NCBI GenBank assembly: GCA_958413895.1
Contig: CATYVQ010000004.1
Span: forward strand, 67,856 to 131,855
Length of the DNA stretch: 64,000 nt
From: an uncultured Collinsella sp.
GTDB lineage: Bacteria; Actinomycetota; Coriobacteriia; Coriobacteriales; Coriobacteriaceae
Reading direction: 5' to 3'
Both the position numbers and the translations under genes were made by a program. Below the pieces are notes generated by a model. It did no database searches, was not told the DNA's origin, and saw only the letters and a program-made list of their open reading frames with translations. This document shows, in pieces, positions 26,502 through 34,968 of this stretch (position 1 is the first letter of the stretch; each line of letters begins with the position of its first letter).

Positions 26502-27110
26502 CTAGCGCAGCTGGGCGTAATGGTTGTAAATCGAAATAGCCGTGGGATAAAGATAGCGCCCGGACTGAATCACATAGACCAAACCCTGCGCAAAACAGGA
26601 GAAGAACAACTCGTCGAGCGTCGACTCCCCCACCATCTTGCGCAGCGCATGGGCATAGTCGCCGTGACGGTTGGGCTCGATGGCATCGGCCACAAAGACC
26701 ACCATATCGAGCGGCGTCATGTCGCAGGCACCCACGGTGTGACGGTCGACAGCCTGGAAAACGGCCGGCGACAGCTCGGGAAAAAGCTGCGGAAGCTCAT
26801 AGGCGGCAACAGGGCCATGCAAAAGCGGCGTCGCGGCGGAAGGAGAGCCGGCAATCTTAATGCCGTAATGCAGAGCGCGCGTGACCAGCTCGTCGTCGGA
26901 GAGCACTTTGTCCCAGTCATGGATCAGGCCGGCGGCAGCGGCATCAAAGCGGTCGACGCCGTAGACCTCGGCCAGATGAAGTGCGGTCTCGGCAACACCC
27001 AGCGAATGCACATAGCGCTTGCGCTTATCCTTCATGCGAACATCGAGCAGCTCTTGAATGCGCTTGAGCAGCGCGCGCTCATCGCCCTCAAACTGATCCT
27101 CTACCGACAA
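26502..27110 (-). CDS. yqeK: HD-domain diadenosine tetraphosphatase YqeK
   Basis: HD-superfamily protein; members hydrolyse Ap4A symmetrically and lie beside nadD and rsfS in Gram-positives. The HD signature is complete: histidine in RYVHSLGVAETALHLA and HD in AGLIHDWDK, with a further histidine in LLHGPVAA and the late DMTPLDMVVFVADAIEP motif. The 202 residues are normal. The start is TTG at 27110 with GGGGG six bases upstream, next to the nadD stop. Confidence 0.92.
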   Translation of the reverse strand: MSVEDQFEGDERALLKRIQELLDVRMKDKRKRYVHSLGVAETALHLAEVYGVDRFDAAAAGLIHDWDKVLSDDELVTRALHYGIKIAGSPSAATPLLHGPVAAYELPQLFPELSPAVFQAVDRHTVGACDMTPLDMVVFVADAIEPNRHGDYAHALRKMVGESTLDELFFSCFAQGLVYVIQSGRYLYPTAISIYNHYAQLR

Positions 27111-27122
27111 CGTAGACCCCCA

Positions 27123-27800
27123 TCACTCAAAATCTTCTTGGCCCAAATCGGCATATAGCCTGCGTTTGCGAATGTAGCCGAGCACGGACTCGCTCGTAAG
27201 ATAGCGCACGCTCATACCGCGGGCAACTCGCTTGCGAATGTTCGTCGAGCTGATCGCCAGCGCTGGAATCTGAATATAGCGCACGTCGAACGGCAGCCCC
27301 GACTCTTTGATTCGGGCACGCGCCGTATCGATATCAAAGCCCGGTCGCGTCGCCGCAATAAAGGTAGCAAGCTCAGCGATTCGTTCGGCATCATGCCAGG
27401 TCACTATATCGATAATCGCGTCGGCGCCCGTAATAAAGTAGAGCTTTACCTGCGGCGGGTAAAAGTCGCGAAGGGCATGAAGCGTATCGGCCGTATAGGT
27501 TACGCCCGGGCGGTCGATCTCGAACCGGCTCGCCAAAAAGGCCGGGTTCGCGGCGGTGGCGAGGACCGTCATGGCATAACGGTCCTCGGCAGGCGTAACC
27601 GGCTTGTCAAGCTTAAAGGCAGGAGAACCCGCCGGCATAAAGAGCACGGCATCCAAGTCGAGGGACTCACGCGCCTGCTCGGCGGTCACCAGGTGCCCGT
27701 AATGGATGGGATCAAAGGTGCCACCCATAATGCCGAGCCTAAACTCCTGCCCGTCCTCTAGAGGAAGCTCGGGCAGACCGATTCCACCGCGCAGCGACAT
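27123..27800 (-). CDS. nadD: Nicotinate-nucleotide adenylyltransferase
   Basis: Converts nicotinate mononucleotide and ATP to deamido-NAD. The N-terminal nucleotidyltransferase motif is GIMGGTFDPIHYGHL (His-x-Gly-His variant HYGH); the C-terminal SSTNIRKRVA closes the ATP site. An extra 20 residues precede the motif. The length of 225 residues is normal. It starts three bases after the obgE stop and is followed by yqeK, the standard obg-nadD-yqeK-rsfS order. Confidence 0.96.
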   Translation of the reverse strand: MSLRGGIGLPELPLEDGQEFRLGIMGGTFDPIHYGHLVTAEQARESLDLDAVLFMPAGSPAFKLDKPVTPAEDRYAMTVLATAANPAFLASRFEIDRPGVTYTADTLHALRDFYPPQVKLYFITGADAIIDIVTWHDAERIAELATFIAATRPGFDIDTARARIKESGLPFDVRYIQIPALAISSTNIRKRVARGMSVRYLTSESVLGYIRKRRLYADLGQEDFE

Positions 27801-27803
27801 GGC

Positions 27804-29270
27804 CTACTCGCCCTCCGAGGTCTCGGCATCGCCCGCGGCATCCGCCGCATCGACAACCTCGACGCCCTCATCCGCAGCATCGGCCACGTCAATTGCCTCG
27901 ACGGCAACGTCCTCGCCAGCATCCTCGAGCTCCTCGTACTCCGAGAAGTCCTCAGCTCCCTCAAAGTCAAAGGCACGCTGGCAAATGCGGACCTCGTCGC
28001 CCGCACGGCAACCAGCCTTCTCGAGCGCGTCGTCAACACCCATACGCGCAAACTTATGCTGCAGGTAAATGACGGCTTCCTCGTTTTCCCAGTCGGTCTG
28101 AATGACCATGCGCTCGATGGCACGACCGACCACGCGGAAGGCACCGGGCTCTTCCTGGACAATGCGGAAACGCTTCTCACGCTGCAAGCGACGGCGCTCC
28201 CACTCCTCGTCGCGCAGAACGACCGGCTCATCGGAGACAGCCAACTCGGCGCGAAGCTTAGCCACCTGCTCGCCCACGGCAAGCATCAGCGTGTTGAGGC
28301 CGGCACCCGTCACAGCAGACACGGCAAAGAACATATGTCCATCGTCGAGCGCTGCGCGCTTGAGGTCGGCAATCTTGTCGGCCGTGCCCGGCGCATCGCA
28401 CTTGTTGGCAACGACGATCTGCGGACGCTCCGAAAGCTCGGCGCCATACTGCTCGAGCTCGCGGTTGATGATGCGATAATCCTCGACCGGATCGCGATCC
28501 TCAAAACCACCCGTCATGTCGACGACGTGCATGATGAGTGCCGTGCGCTCAATGTGGCGCAAGAACTGGTGACCCAGGCCCTTACCCTCGCTCGCGCCTT
28601 CGATAAGACCGGGGACGTCAGCAACGACGTAAGAATATTCGCCGGCACGCACCATGCCGAGGTTCGGCACGAGCGTGGTAAACGGGTAGTCGGCAATCTT
28701 GGGACGGGCGGCACTCATGCGCGCGATGAGCGATGACTTACCCACCGAGGGAAAGCCCACAAGCGCGGCATCGGCCATAAGCTTCATCTCGAGCTCAATC
28801 CAGTGCTCCTCGGCCGGTTCGCCCAGCTGAGCGAACGCGGGCGCGCGGCGCACCGACGTCACAAAGTGCGTGTTGCCCAGGCCGCCGGCACCGCCGGGCG
28901 CCACGACGACGCGCTCGCCATCGTGCACCAGGTCGGCAATCTCGAACATCGGGGTCTGCGTCTCGGGGTCGAGCTCCCGCACCACGGTACCCATAGGGAC
29001 CTTGAGAATCAGGTCCTCGCCGCTCTTACCGTTACGACGGGCACCCTGTCCGTGCGTGCCGCGCTCGGCGCGGAAGTGATGCTTAAAGCGGTAATCGATC
29101 AGCGAAGACAGCTGAGCATCGGCCTGGATGACGACATTGCCGCCACGACCGCCGTCGCCGCCATCGGGGCCGCCCTTGGGAACAAATGCCTCGCGCCTAA
29201 ACGACATGCATCCGGCTCCGCCGTCGCCGCCGCACACGTTAATGCGGCTGATATCGGTGAACTGTGACAA
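27804..29270 (-). CDS. obgE: GTPase Obg
   Basis: Ribosome-associated GTPase linked to 50S assembly and the stringent response. The domains are the glycine-rich Obg fold (1-158: GGDGGAGCMSFRREAF, GGPDGGDGGRGG), the G domain with Walker A GFPSVGKSSL and NKCD, and the C-terminal OCT domain (about 350-425). An acidic tail of about 60 residues rich in Asp, Glu, Ala and Val follows. The total is 488 residues. The start is TTG at 29270 with AGGAGG eight bases upstream. A hairpin with T-tract separates it from rpmA, so its level is likely lower than that of the ribosomal genes. Confidence 0.97.
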   Translation of the reverse strand: MSQFTDISRINVCGGDGGAGCMSFRREAFVPKGGPDGGDGGRGGNVVIQADAQLSSLIDYRFKHHFRAERGTHGQGARRNGKSGEDLILKVPMGTVVRELDPETQTPMFEIADLVHDGERVVVAPGGAGGLGNTHFVTSVRRAPAFAQLGEPAEEHWIELEMKLMADAALVGFPSVGKSSLIARMSAARPKIADYPFTTLVPNLGMVRAGEYSYVVADVPGLIEGASEGKGLGHQFLRHIERTALIMHVVDMTGGFEDRDPVEDYRIINRELEQYGAELSERPQIVVANKCDAPGTADKIADLKRAALDDGHMFFAVSAVTGAGLNTLMLAVGEQVAKLRAELAVSDEPVVLRDEEWERRRLQREKRFRIVQEEPGAFRVVGRAIERMVIQTDWENEEAVIYLQHKFARMGVDDALEKAGCRAGDEVRICQRAFDFEGAEDFSEYEELEDAGEDVAVEAIDVADAADEGVEVVDAADAAGDAETSEGE

Positions 29271-29285
29271 CAGAATCGCCTCCTA

Positions 29286-29329
29286 CAAAAAGAGGGAGAC
29301 CCTTGAATCCTAAAACTCAAGTGCCTCCC
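29286..29329 (-). terminator. Hairpin with T-tract between rpmA and obgE
   Basis: On the minus strand GGGAG pairs with CTCCC and, inside it, CTTGA with TCAAG, with the segments between them imperfectly paired. TCTTTTTG follows. It sits inside the rplU-rpmA-obgE unit, so it probably acts as a partial terminator that lowers obgE relative to rplU-rpmA. Confidence 0.65.
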
Positions 29330-29354
29330 ACATATGTGCTCTATGAAGGGTGAA

Positions 29355-29612
29355 TTACGCGTTCGCGAGCGGGCGTACGCTGACCCTGTGCTTGATACCC
29401 TTGTGGAACTCAACGGTACCGTCGACCAGCGCGAACAGCGTGTCGTCCTTACCACGGCCAACGTTCTCACCCGGGTGGATGTGCGTGCCGTGCTGACGGA
29501 CGAGAATCGTGCCCGTGGTTACCGTCTGGCCGGCATAGCGCTTCGTGCCAAGGCGCTGACCGCGGGAGTCACGGCCATTACGGGAGGAACCGAGTCCTTT
29601 TTTGTGTGCCAT
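29355..29612 (-). CDS. rpmA: 50S ribosomal protein L27
   Basis: Contacts the tRNA acceptor ends in the peptidyl-transferase centre. The sequence begins MAHKKGLGSSRNGRDSRG, the standard form without the N-terminal propeptide cleaved by Prp in many Firmicutes. The 85 residues are complete (GTILVRQHGTHIHPG is conserved). It lies between rplU and obgE. Confidence 0.98.
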   Translation of the reverse strand: MAHKKGLGSSRNGRDSRGQRLGTKRYAGQTVTTGTILVRQHGTHIHPGENVGRGKDDTLFALVDGTVEFHKGIKHRVSVRPLANA

Positions 29613-29645
29613 TGTGTATACCTACTCTTTCGTTACGAGTGTAAT

Positions 29646-30020
29646 CTACTCGGCGACGGGAGCCTCGGCAACAGCCTCAGCCTCTGCCTTGACAGCCTTC
29701 TTGGCGCGGGAGGTAGCCTGAACCTTCACGATCTTCAGCTTGGTGAGCTGCTGACGGTGACCCTTCAGACGACGATAGCGCTTGCGCTTGTGGAACTTGA
29801 AGACCAGCTGCTTCTCGCCCTTGAACTGCTCAACGATCTGAGCGGTAACCTTGGCCTTGGCCAGCTTGTCGGGATCGGTGACGATCTTCTTACCATCGTT
29901 GAGGAAGATAACCGGCAGGGTGACCTTGTCGCCCTCATTGCCCTCGATCTTCTCGACGGTGATGACATCGTCGGTGGCGACCTTGTACTGCTTGCCGCCC
30001 GTGTTAACGATTGCGTACAT
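29646..30020 (-). CDS. rplU: 50S ribosomal protein L21
   Basis: Binds 23S rRNA with L20. Typical sequences are MYAIVNTGGKQYKV at the start and FKFHKRKRYRRLKGHRQQL in the C-terminal half. An added Lys/Ala/Glu-rich tail of about 20 residues makes 124 residues in all. The ATG at 30020 has AAGGGC about eight bases upstream. It is driven by the promoter at 30063-30091 and leads the rplU-rpmA-obgE-nadD-yqeK-rsfS series. Confidence 0.97.
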   Translation of the reverse strand: MYAIVNTGGKQYKVATDDVITVEKIEGNEGDKVTLPVIFLNDGKKIVTDPDKLAKAKVTAQIVEQFKGEKQLVFKFHKRKRYRRLKGHRQQLTKLKIVKVQATSRAKKAVKAEAEAVAEAPVAE

Positions 30021-30062
30021 GTTTACTTGCCCTTCATGCATCAGTTAGTGCAACAGCCGAAT

Positions 30063-30091
30063 ATAGTAGCAGGCGAAAATACCCCCGTCAA
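30063..30091 (-). promoter_or_regulatory. Promoter of rplU-rpmA-obgE
   Basis: On the minus strand TTGACG (30086-30091) and TACTAT (30063-30068) are separated by exactly 17 bases. The -35 overlaps the last codons of the upstream DUF2344 gene, so this promoter is intergenic in function only. Confidence 0.75.
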
Positions 30092-30900
30092 CGAGTATGT
30101 GGAGCAAATCCACAAGTTCGCACAGGTATGGGGCTGACGAGTCGGCCCTCGTCGTCCTCGCATGCTTGATTCTGACGCTCGACATCGTAGGAGCAGATGG
30201 TCACGAGGTCTTGCATACCGGTGGAAACAATAGGTGCATCCACGCCCGGGGTCAAGCCCTGCAACAAAACATCAGCAGCGGAAAGCAAAATTTCCGGACG
30301 CATGGAGCCCTCGTTGTCGGCATGGGTGTCGAGCATGAGTACCAAATGGTCCGGGCGCTCCCCCGCCGTGAGCTCATAGCCCACGAGCGTGTGATCCAAA
30401 TCCAAGCGCTTGCTCTTTTTGCCGCGCGCGTAGTCGATGCCATGGTCCGCGCGCAGTGTGTCGATCGCACGACGCACCTCGTCGGCGCTTACGGGCGCCT
30501 CGGGATCCAAGTGCAGGTCGATGCGATACGACAGGCGCGTGAGCTGCGCCGTCAACGCCGGCGTGCGCACGTCGATGTACGCCGCCTCGATGGGCGCCAG
30601 ATCGGCCGGAGATGCCGCAGCCAGGCGCTCAAACGCCTCGTCGAGCGCCACGAACTCGGTCATAAACAGGTCATACCACTCGCAGGTCGACGACGTACCA
30701 ACCGGTAGCGCCGAAGAGAAGCCCACGCGCATGTGCGGAGAGAAGCCCTGCGTGACGGCATAGGGAAGTCCTGCACGGCGCACGATGCGCTCAATGGTAT
30801 GGATCACTTCGAGATGGCCCAGGTACTTAAGGCGATCGCGCTTGCCATAGCGAACACGAAGCCTAAAGAGCGAGGGGTTGTCGGTCAGGCGCTCACTCAT
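30088..30900 (-). CDS. DUF2344 / TIGR03936 radical-SAM-linked protein
   Basis: Uncharacterised family almost always found beside or fused to the TIGR03960 radical SAM protein, as here. The N-terminal part (FRLRVRYGKRDRLKYLGHLEVIHTIERIVRRA, then QGFSPHMRVGFSSALPVG) is the conserved core and suggests RNA or ribonucleoprotein contact. The C-terminus holds a region with scattered acidic residues. Its ATG overlaps the upstream stop in ATGA. The location next to rplU-rpmA is common and hints at a ribosome- or tRNA-related modification. No reaction is established. Confidence 0.85.
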   Translation of the reverse strand: MSERLTDNPSLFRLRVRYGKRDRLKYLGHLEVIHTIERIVRRAGLPYAVTQGFSPHMRVGFSSALPVGTSSTCEWYDLFMTEFVALDEAFERLAAASPADLAPIEAAYIDVRTPALTAQLTRLSYRIDLHLDPEAPVSADEVRRAIDTLRADHGIDYARGKKSKRLDLDHTLVGYELTAGERPDHLVLMLDTHADNEGSMRPEILLSAADVLLQGLTPGVDAPIVSTGMQDLVTICSYDVERQNQACEDDEGRLVSPIPVRTCGFAPHTR

Positions 30901-32774
30901 GCGCGATCACCCATCAATACATTCTTGGCGTGGAGCGTGGGGCAGATCCCGCAGCCGGTGCACGACGTGCGGGTGCAGTCGGGAGTCGTGACGCCCTCGA
31001 GCGAGCGACGGTACTCGCGCTCGAGGAAGCCGCGCGTGCAGCCGGGGCTCACGTGCTCCCACGGCAGGCGCCAGTCCAACTCGTAGGGCAGGTGCACGAG
31101 CTCATTGAGGTCGATGCCGTTTTTGGCAGCAGCTTCCTTCCAGTTATCGAGCGAGAAATGCTCTACCCAGGCGTCAAAGCGAGAGCCCGAGCGCCAAGCA
31201 TCGATGATGACAGGCGTCATGTCGCGACCGGCGCGGGACAGCGCGGCCTCGATGAGCGACGTCTCGGCATCGTGGTAATGCACGCGGACGGCACGGTTGC
31301 GAACGCTCGTGATAAGCAGCTTCTGGCGACGCTTGACGTCGTCGTAGTCGAGCTGCGGGCACCACTGGAACGGCGTGGCAGCCTTAGGGATAAAGACCGA
31401 AACCGAAATGGACACCGAGATCGAGCCGCGACGAGCCTTGGGCACTACGGAACGACCGAGCTCCAGCACGTGATCGGCCAGATTGGCGATGGCCACGATG
31501 TCCTCGTCGCGCTCGCCGGGAAGGCCCATCATAAAGTAGAGCTTCATGCGGTTCCAGCCGGCCTCGAAGGCCGCCTTGGCCGCACGGTCCAGGTCCTCCT
31601 CGGTCACGTTTTTGTTAATGATGTCGCGCATGCGCTGGCTGCCGGCCTCGGGCGCGAACGTCAGGCCACCTTTCTTTTCGCCGGCGACCGACTCGGCCAT
31701 ATCCACGCCAAACGAATCCAGGCGCTGCGACGGAATAGACACGCGAATACCCGTATCCTCCAGGCGACGGTTGAGCCTGCCGAGCACGTCGCGAATGCAG
31801 GAGTGGTCGGTCGTGGAGAGCGAGGTCAGCGACACCTCGTCATAGCCGGTCTTTTCCAGACCCTGAATCACCGACGAGACGATCTGGTCGGCCGAGCGCT
31901 CGCGCACCGGGCGATACGTCATGCCGGCCTGACAAAAACGACAGCCGCGGGCGCAGCCGCGCAGGATCTCGATAGACAGGCGGTCGTGAACCAGCTGTGC
32001 ATAGGGCACGCACGACTGCGACAGCGGATTCGTGGCGCCGAAATCCTCGACGACGCGCTTGTAGACCACGGTCGGCGCATCCTTGCCCTCACGCGGCACG
32101 GTGTAGCCATGCGGCGAGCAGGGCTCGTCGTGACGAACCTCATAGAGCGACGGCACGTAGTTGCCGGCAATGGATGCAAGCTGCTCGACAATCTGCGCGC
32201 GAGGGACCCCTTCGTCACGCAGGCGGCGATGCAGCTGGCAGGTCTCGAGCAGCGATTCTTCGCCCTCGCCGATGAGGATGACATCGAAGAAGGCCGCGTA
32301 CGGCTCGGGGTTGTACACCGAGGGGCCGCCGGCGATAATAATGGGGTCGTCCTCGGTGCGGTCGGCGGCTAACAGCGGAATGCCAGCGAGGTCGAGCGCC
32401 TCGAGGAAGTTCGTCACCGCCATCTCGTGCGGCACATGCAGACCGACGATATCGAACGAAGCGACCGGCGCGGCACCCTCGAGCGAGAGCAGCGGAATAC
32501 CCGCCTCGCGCATGGCGTCACCCATATCGGGCCACGGCACATAGCCGCGCTCGCAGGAGATGCCCTCGGCCTGGTTAAGGATGTTGTAGAGGATGGCGAT
32601 GCCCTGGTTGGGCAGACCGACCTCGTACACATCCGGATAGATCAGGCAGCAACGGTAGTCGGCATCGGCCTTGGAAAGCGTGCCCCACTCGTGATCGATA
32701 TAGCGGCTCGGCTTCTCGACCTTGGCGAGCAACGGCTCAATTAAATGAAAACAGTCTTGGTATGCAACGCGCAA
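30897..32774 (-). CDS. B12-binding-type radical SAM protein, TIGR03960 family
   Basis: Iron-sulfur radical enzyme of unknown substrate. The N-terminal B12-binding-like Rossmann fold (about 40-200) precedes the radical SAM barrel, whose cluster motif is RGCARGCRFCQAG (CxxxCxxC) near residue 285. The C-terminal end has an additional cysteine group (CTRTSCTGCGICP), perhaps a second cluster. The length of 625 residues is normal. The start is TTG at 32774 with GGGG seven bases upstream. It is translationally coupled to the DUF2344 partner and preceded by the DUF697 gene. Confidence 0.88.
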   Translation of the reverse strand: MRVAYQDCFHLIEPLLAKVEKPSRYIDHEWGTLSKADADYRCCLIYPDVYEVGLPNQGIAILYNILNQAEGISCERGYVPWPDMGDAMREAGIPLLSLEGAAPVASFDIVGLHVPHEMAVTNFLEALDLAGIPLLAADRTEDDPIIIAGGPSVYNPEPYAAFFDVILIGEGEESLLETCQLHRRLRDEGVPRAQIVEQLASIAGNYVPSLYEVRHDEPCSPHGYTVPREGKDAPTVVYKRVVEDFGATNPLSQSCVPYAQLVHDRLSIEILRGCARGCRFCQAGMTYRPVRERSADQIVSSVIQGLEKTGYDEVSLTSLSTTDHSCIRDVLGRLNRRLEDTGIRVSIPSQRLDSFGVDMAESVAGEKKGGLTFAPEAGSQRMRDIINKNVTEEDLDRAAKAAFEAGWNRMKLYFMMGLPGERDEDIVAIANLADHVLELGRSVVPKARRGSISVSISVSVFIPKAATPFQWCPQLDYDDVKRRQKLLITSVRNRAVRVHYHDAETSLIEAALSRAGRDMTPVIIDAWRSGSRFDAWVEHFSLDNWKEAAAKNGIDLNELVHLPYELDWRLPWEHVSPGCTRGFLEREYRRSLEGVTTPDCTRTSCTGCGICPTLHAKNVLMGDRA

Positions 32775-32784
32775 CGGAAAACCC

Positions 32785-33714
32785 CTAAGCAGCGAGATCT
32801 GATGCGTCCTGATAGGACGCCATAGGACGGGTAGTGCCCGCGACCGTGGTCACCAGATCGCGAACGCGGGAGAACGTGGCAGTGACCACCTCGTTGGCAC
32901 GGCTGTAGTCGACATCGCGCTCGTAGAGCGAAACGAGCGCACGGCCCATGCCATAGGTGCCCGCGGCAGCAGTGAGCGCCTTGACGGCAAACCCAATATG
33001 CGGCGTCTGCTTGACGAGCGCGCGGGTGACCGCGCGGATCACCAAGCCGCCGGCAAGCACGCCGGCGACCTCGTAGCCGCGCTCGGGCTTAATGCCGCGT
33101 CCAAAGACGGCAGCGAGCTCAAAGAGCATGCCCACCTGCGCCAGCGCCATAACGGGATAATCGGCGCCCGGCAAAAACACCAGCGCACCGGTCGCCATAT
33201 TGGTGAGCGCGCACGAGGTGATGATACGATTGGCCGCCGCGATGCGCATGAAGGCAAAGTTCGCCGCAAAGGCCGTTTCCTTGTCGGTGCGATCGAGAAT
33301 CCAGCGGGCAAGCGTCTCGAGCAGATACGTCTTATCGGTTGCCGCTACCACGCCGAGCATGGGCGTGGACTCCTCGATAAACGGCACCTCCACAGCAGAC
33401 TCGGCAAGCACGCACACGGGCGCACCGGCGATCACGAGCTCCTGCACGGCACTCTCCAAGCGGTCGGAACCACACGAGAGCACCAGTACCACATCGGTAT
33501 CGGTCTTTGGAGCAATTCGCTCCTCCCCCAGACGCTCGACGCGCACAATGCCCGAGGTCGTCTGCGGCACAAAGGCGTCACGCACCGTCTCGGCCAGAAA
33601 GCGCGAGGCGGACGAATCCAGATAGACCGAGACGCGCACCGGCGTATCGGAATCCTTCTTAACGGACGCGCCCATCTTAAAAGCGCGGGTCAGCTTATCT
33701 ACGGGAATTTTCAT
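32785..33714 (-). CDS. DUF697 (YcjF-like) membrane protein
   Basis: Function unknown. The C-terminal half (about 160-280) matches the DUF697 pattern: CALTNMATGALVFLPGADYP, AQVGMLFELAAVFGR, PHIGFAVKALTAAAGTYGMG. It contains two or three hydrophobic helices. The N-terminal half looks like a Rossmann-type domain (VYLDSSASRFLAET, DVVLVLSCGSDRLES) without nucleotide-binding motifs. DUF697 domains often accompany GTPases or stress proteins. It lies between rodA and the radical SAM gene, starting at an ATG with GGAGGGG upstream. Confidence 0.7.
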   Translation of the reverse strand: MKIPVDKLTRAFKMGASVKKDSDTPVRVSVYLDSSASRFLAETVRDAFVPQTTSGIVRVERLGEERIAPKTDTDVVLVLSCGSDRLESAVQELVIAGAPVCVLAESAVEVPFIEESTPMLGVVAATDKTYLLETLARWILDRTDKETAFAANFAFMRIAAANRIITSCALTNMATGALVFLPGADYPVMALAQVGMLFELAAVFGRGIKPERGYEVAGVLAGGLVIRAVTRALVKQTPHIGFAVKALTAAAGTYGMGRALVSLYERDVDYSRANEVVTATFSRVRDLVTTVAGTTRPMASYQDASDLAA

Positions 33715-33732
33715 AGCAAACCCCTCCAGCGG

Positions 33733-34959
33733 TTACGCGGCGCCCGAACGATGCCGCCATATGGATTGTACGATACCCACCGTCAGCAGCTGGATCATCA
33801 TCGAAGACGAACCAAAGCTAATAAACGGTAGCGGAATACCGGTAATCGGCATCATGCCGATGCACATGCCGATGTTCTCGAAGGTCTGGAATGCCCACAT
33901 GCCGACGATACCTACGCACGACAGACGCAGGAACAGCGACTCACACTTAAAGGCGACGCGAATCGTCGAAAAGATCAGCAGCACGTAGAGGCACAAGAGA
34001 AAAAAGGAACCGCAAAAACCAAAGGTCTCGGACAAAAAGGCGAAGACGAAGTCGGTGTGGAACTCAGGCAGAAAGCCGCCGGCCGACTGCGTCGCATGGC
34101 CCAAACCCTTACCAAAGAAGCCGCCCGAGCCAACGGCGATAAGCGACTGCTGCAGGTTGTAGGCATCGTCCGAATCGGCATTATCGGGGTCGATAAAGAC
34201 CGTCAGACGGTTCATCTGATACTGCTTGATGAGCACATCGTGGCCGAGCAACGAATCAAAGACCGAATCGAGCGCCAGAACGAGGGCCACCAAGCCCACG
34301 AGCAGGGCCAGGGTCGACAGCACCCATTCGCGGCGTGCACCGCTCATACAAATGACGATGGCGCCCGAAACCAGCACGACCAGGCCCGATCCCAGGTCGC
34401 CCATGGCAACGACGGCCAAAAACGGAATGGACAGCATGCCGCAGAGCTTGACGTAGTCGCGAACGGTATCGATGCGGCCGTTATACTGCGATCCAAGCGT
34501 AGCAATAAAAAAGATGGTGATGAGCTTGGCAAGCTCAACCGGCTGGAATGTCAAGCCAATACCGGGAATCTTGATCCAGCCCGTCATGCCCAGACCGCCC
34601 GTATAGGACAGACCCGGAATCTTGGGCGAGAGGATCACGATCAGGTCGATGACGAGCAACGCCGTCGAGAAATTGGAAATACCGCGCAGATCGGTACGCC
34701 AGACCAGCACCGCCAGCACCGCTCCGATGCCAATTCCCAGCAGATGGCGTGAGAACGAGGCATCGGCCTTAAACTGCGAAGCCGACCAGATGATGATGGC
34801 ACCGTAGGCAACGAGCGCCACAGTAGCCACGAGCACACCGATATGCACCTTTTGGCGAAACGTGCCGCGCGAGGCCGAAAGTTGCTTGTTGACGCGGTCC
34901 AGGCTGCTGCGAGAGCCGGTTTTGGTTGAACGGAACAGATCCGCCGGAGAAAAATCCAT
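33733..34959 (-). CDS. rodA: Peptidoglycan glycosyltransferase RodA (SEDS family)
   Basis: Membrane enzyme that polymerises lipid II during lateral wall growth. Of 408 residues, about 10 form membrane helices. SEDS landmarks are GMTGWIKIPGIGLTFQPVELAKL and the extracellular QSLIAVGSGGFFGKGLG, plus TGIPLPFISFGSSSM near the end. A cytoplasmic N-terminus of about 40 residues precedes the first helix. It starts at an ATG with AGGAGG and directly follows the class B PBP gene mrdA, its usual partner. Confidence 0.95.
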   Translation of the reverse strand: MDFSPADLFRSTKTGSRSSLDRVNKQLSASRGTFRQKVHIGVLVATVALVAYGAIIIWSASQFKADASFSRHLLGIGIGAVLAVLVWRTDLRGISNFSTALLVIDLIVILSPKIPGLSYTGGLGMTGWIKIPGIGLTFQPVELAKLITIFFIATLGSQYNGRIDTVRDYVKLCGMLSIPFLAVVAMGDLGSGLVVLVSGAIVICMSGARREWVLSTLALLVGLVALVLALDSVFDSLLGHDVLIKQYQMNRLTVFIDPDNADSDDAYNLQQSLIAVGSGGFFGKGLGHATQSAGGFLPEFHTDFVFAFLSETFGFCGSFFLLCLYVLLIFSTIRVAFKCESLFLRLSCVGIVGMWAFQTFENIGMCIGMMPITGIPLPFISFGSSSMMIQLLTVGIVQSIWRHRSGAA

Positions 34960-34968
34960 CGCAACCTC

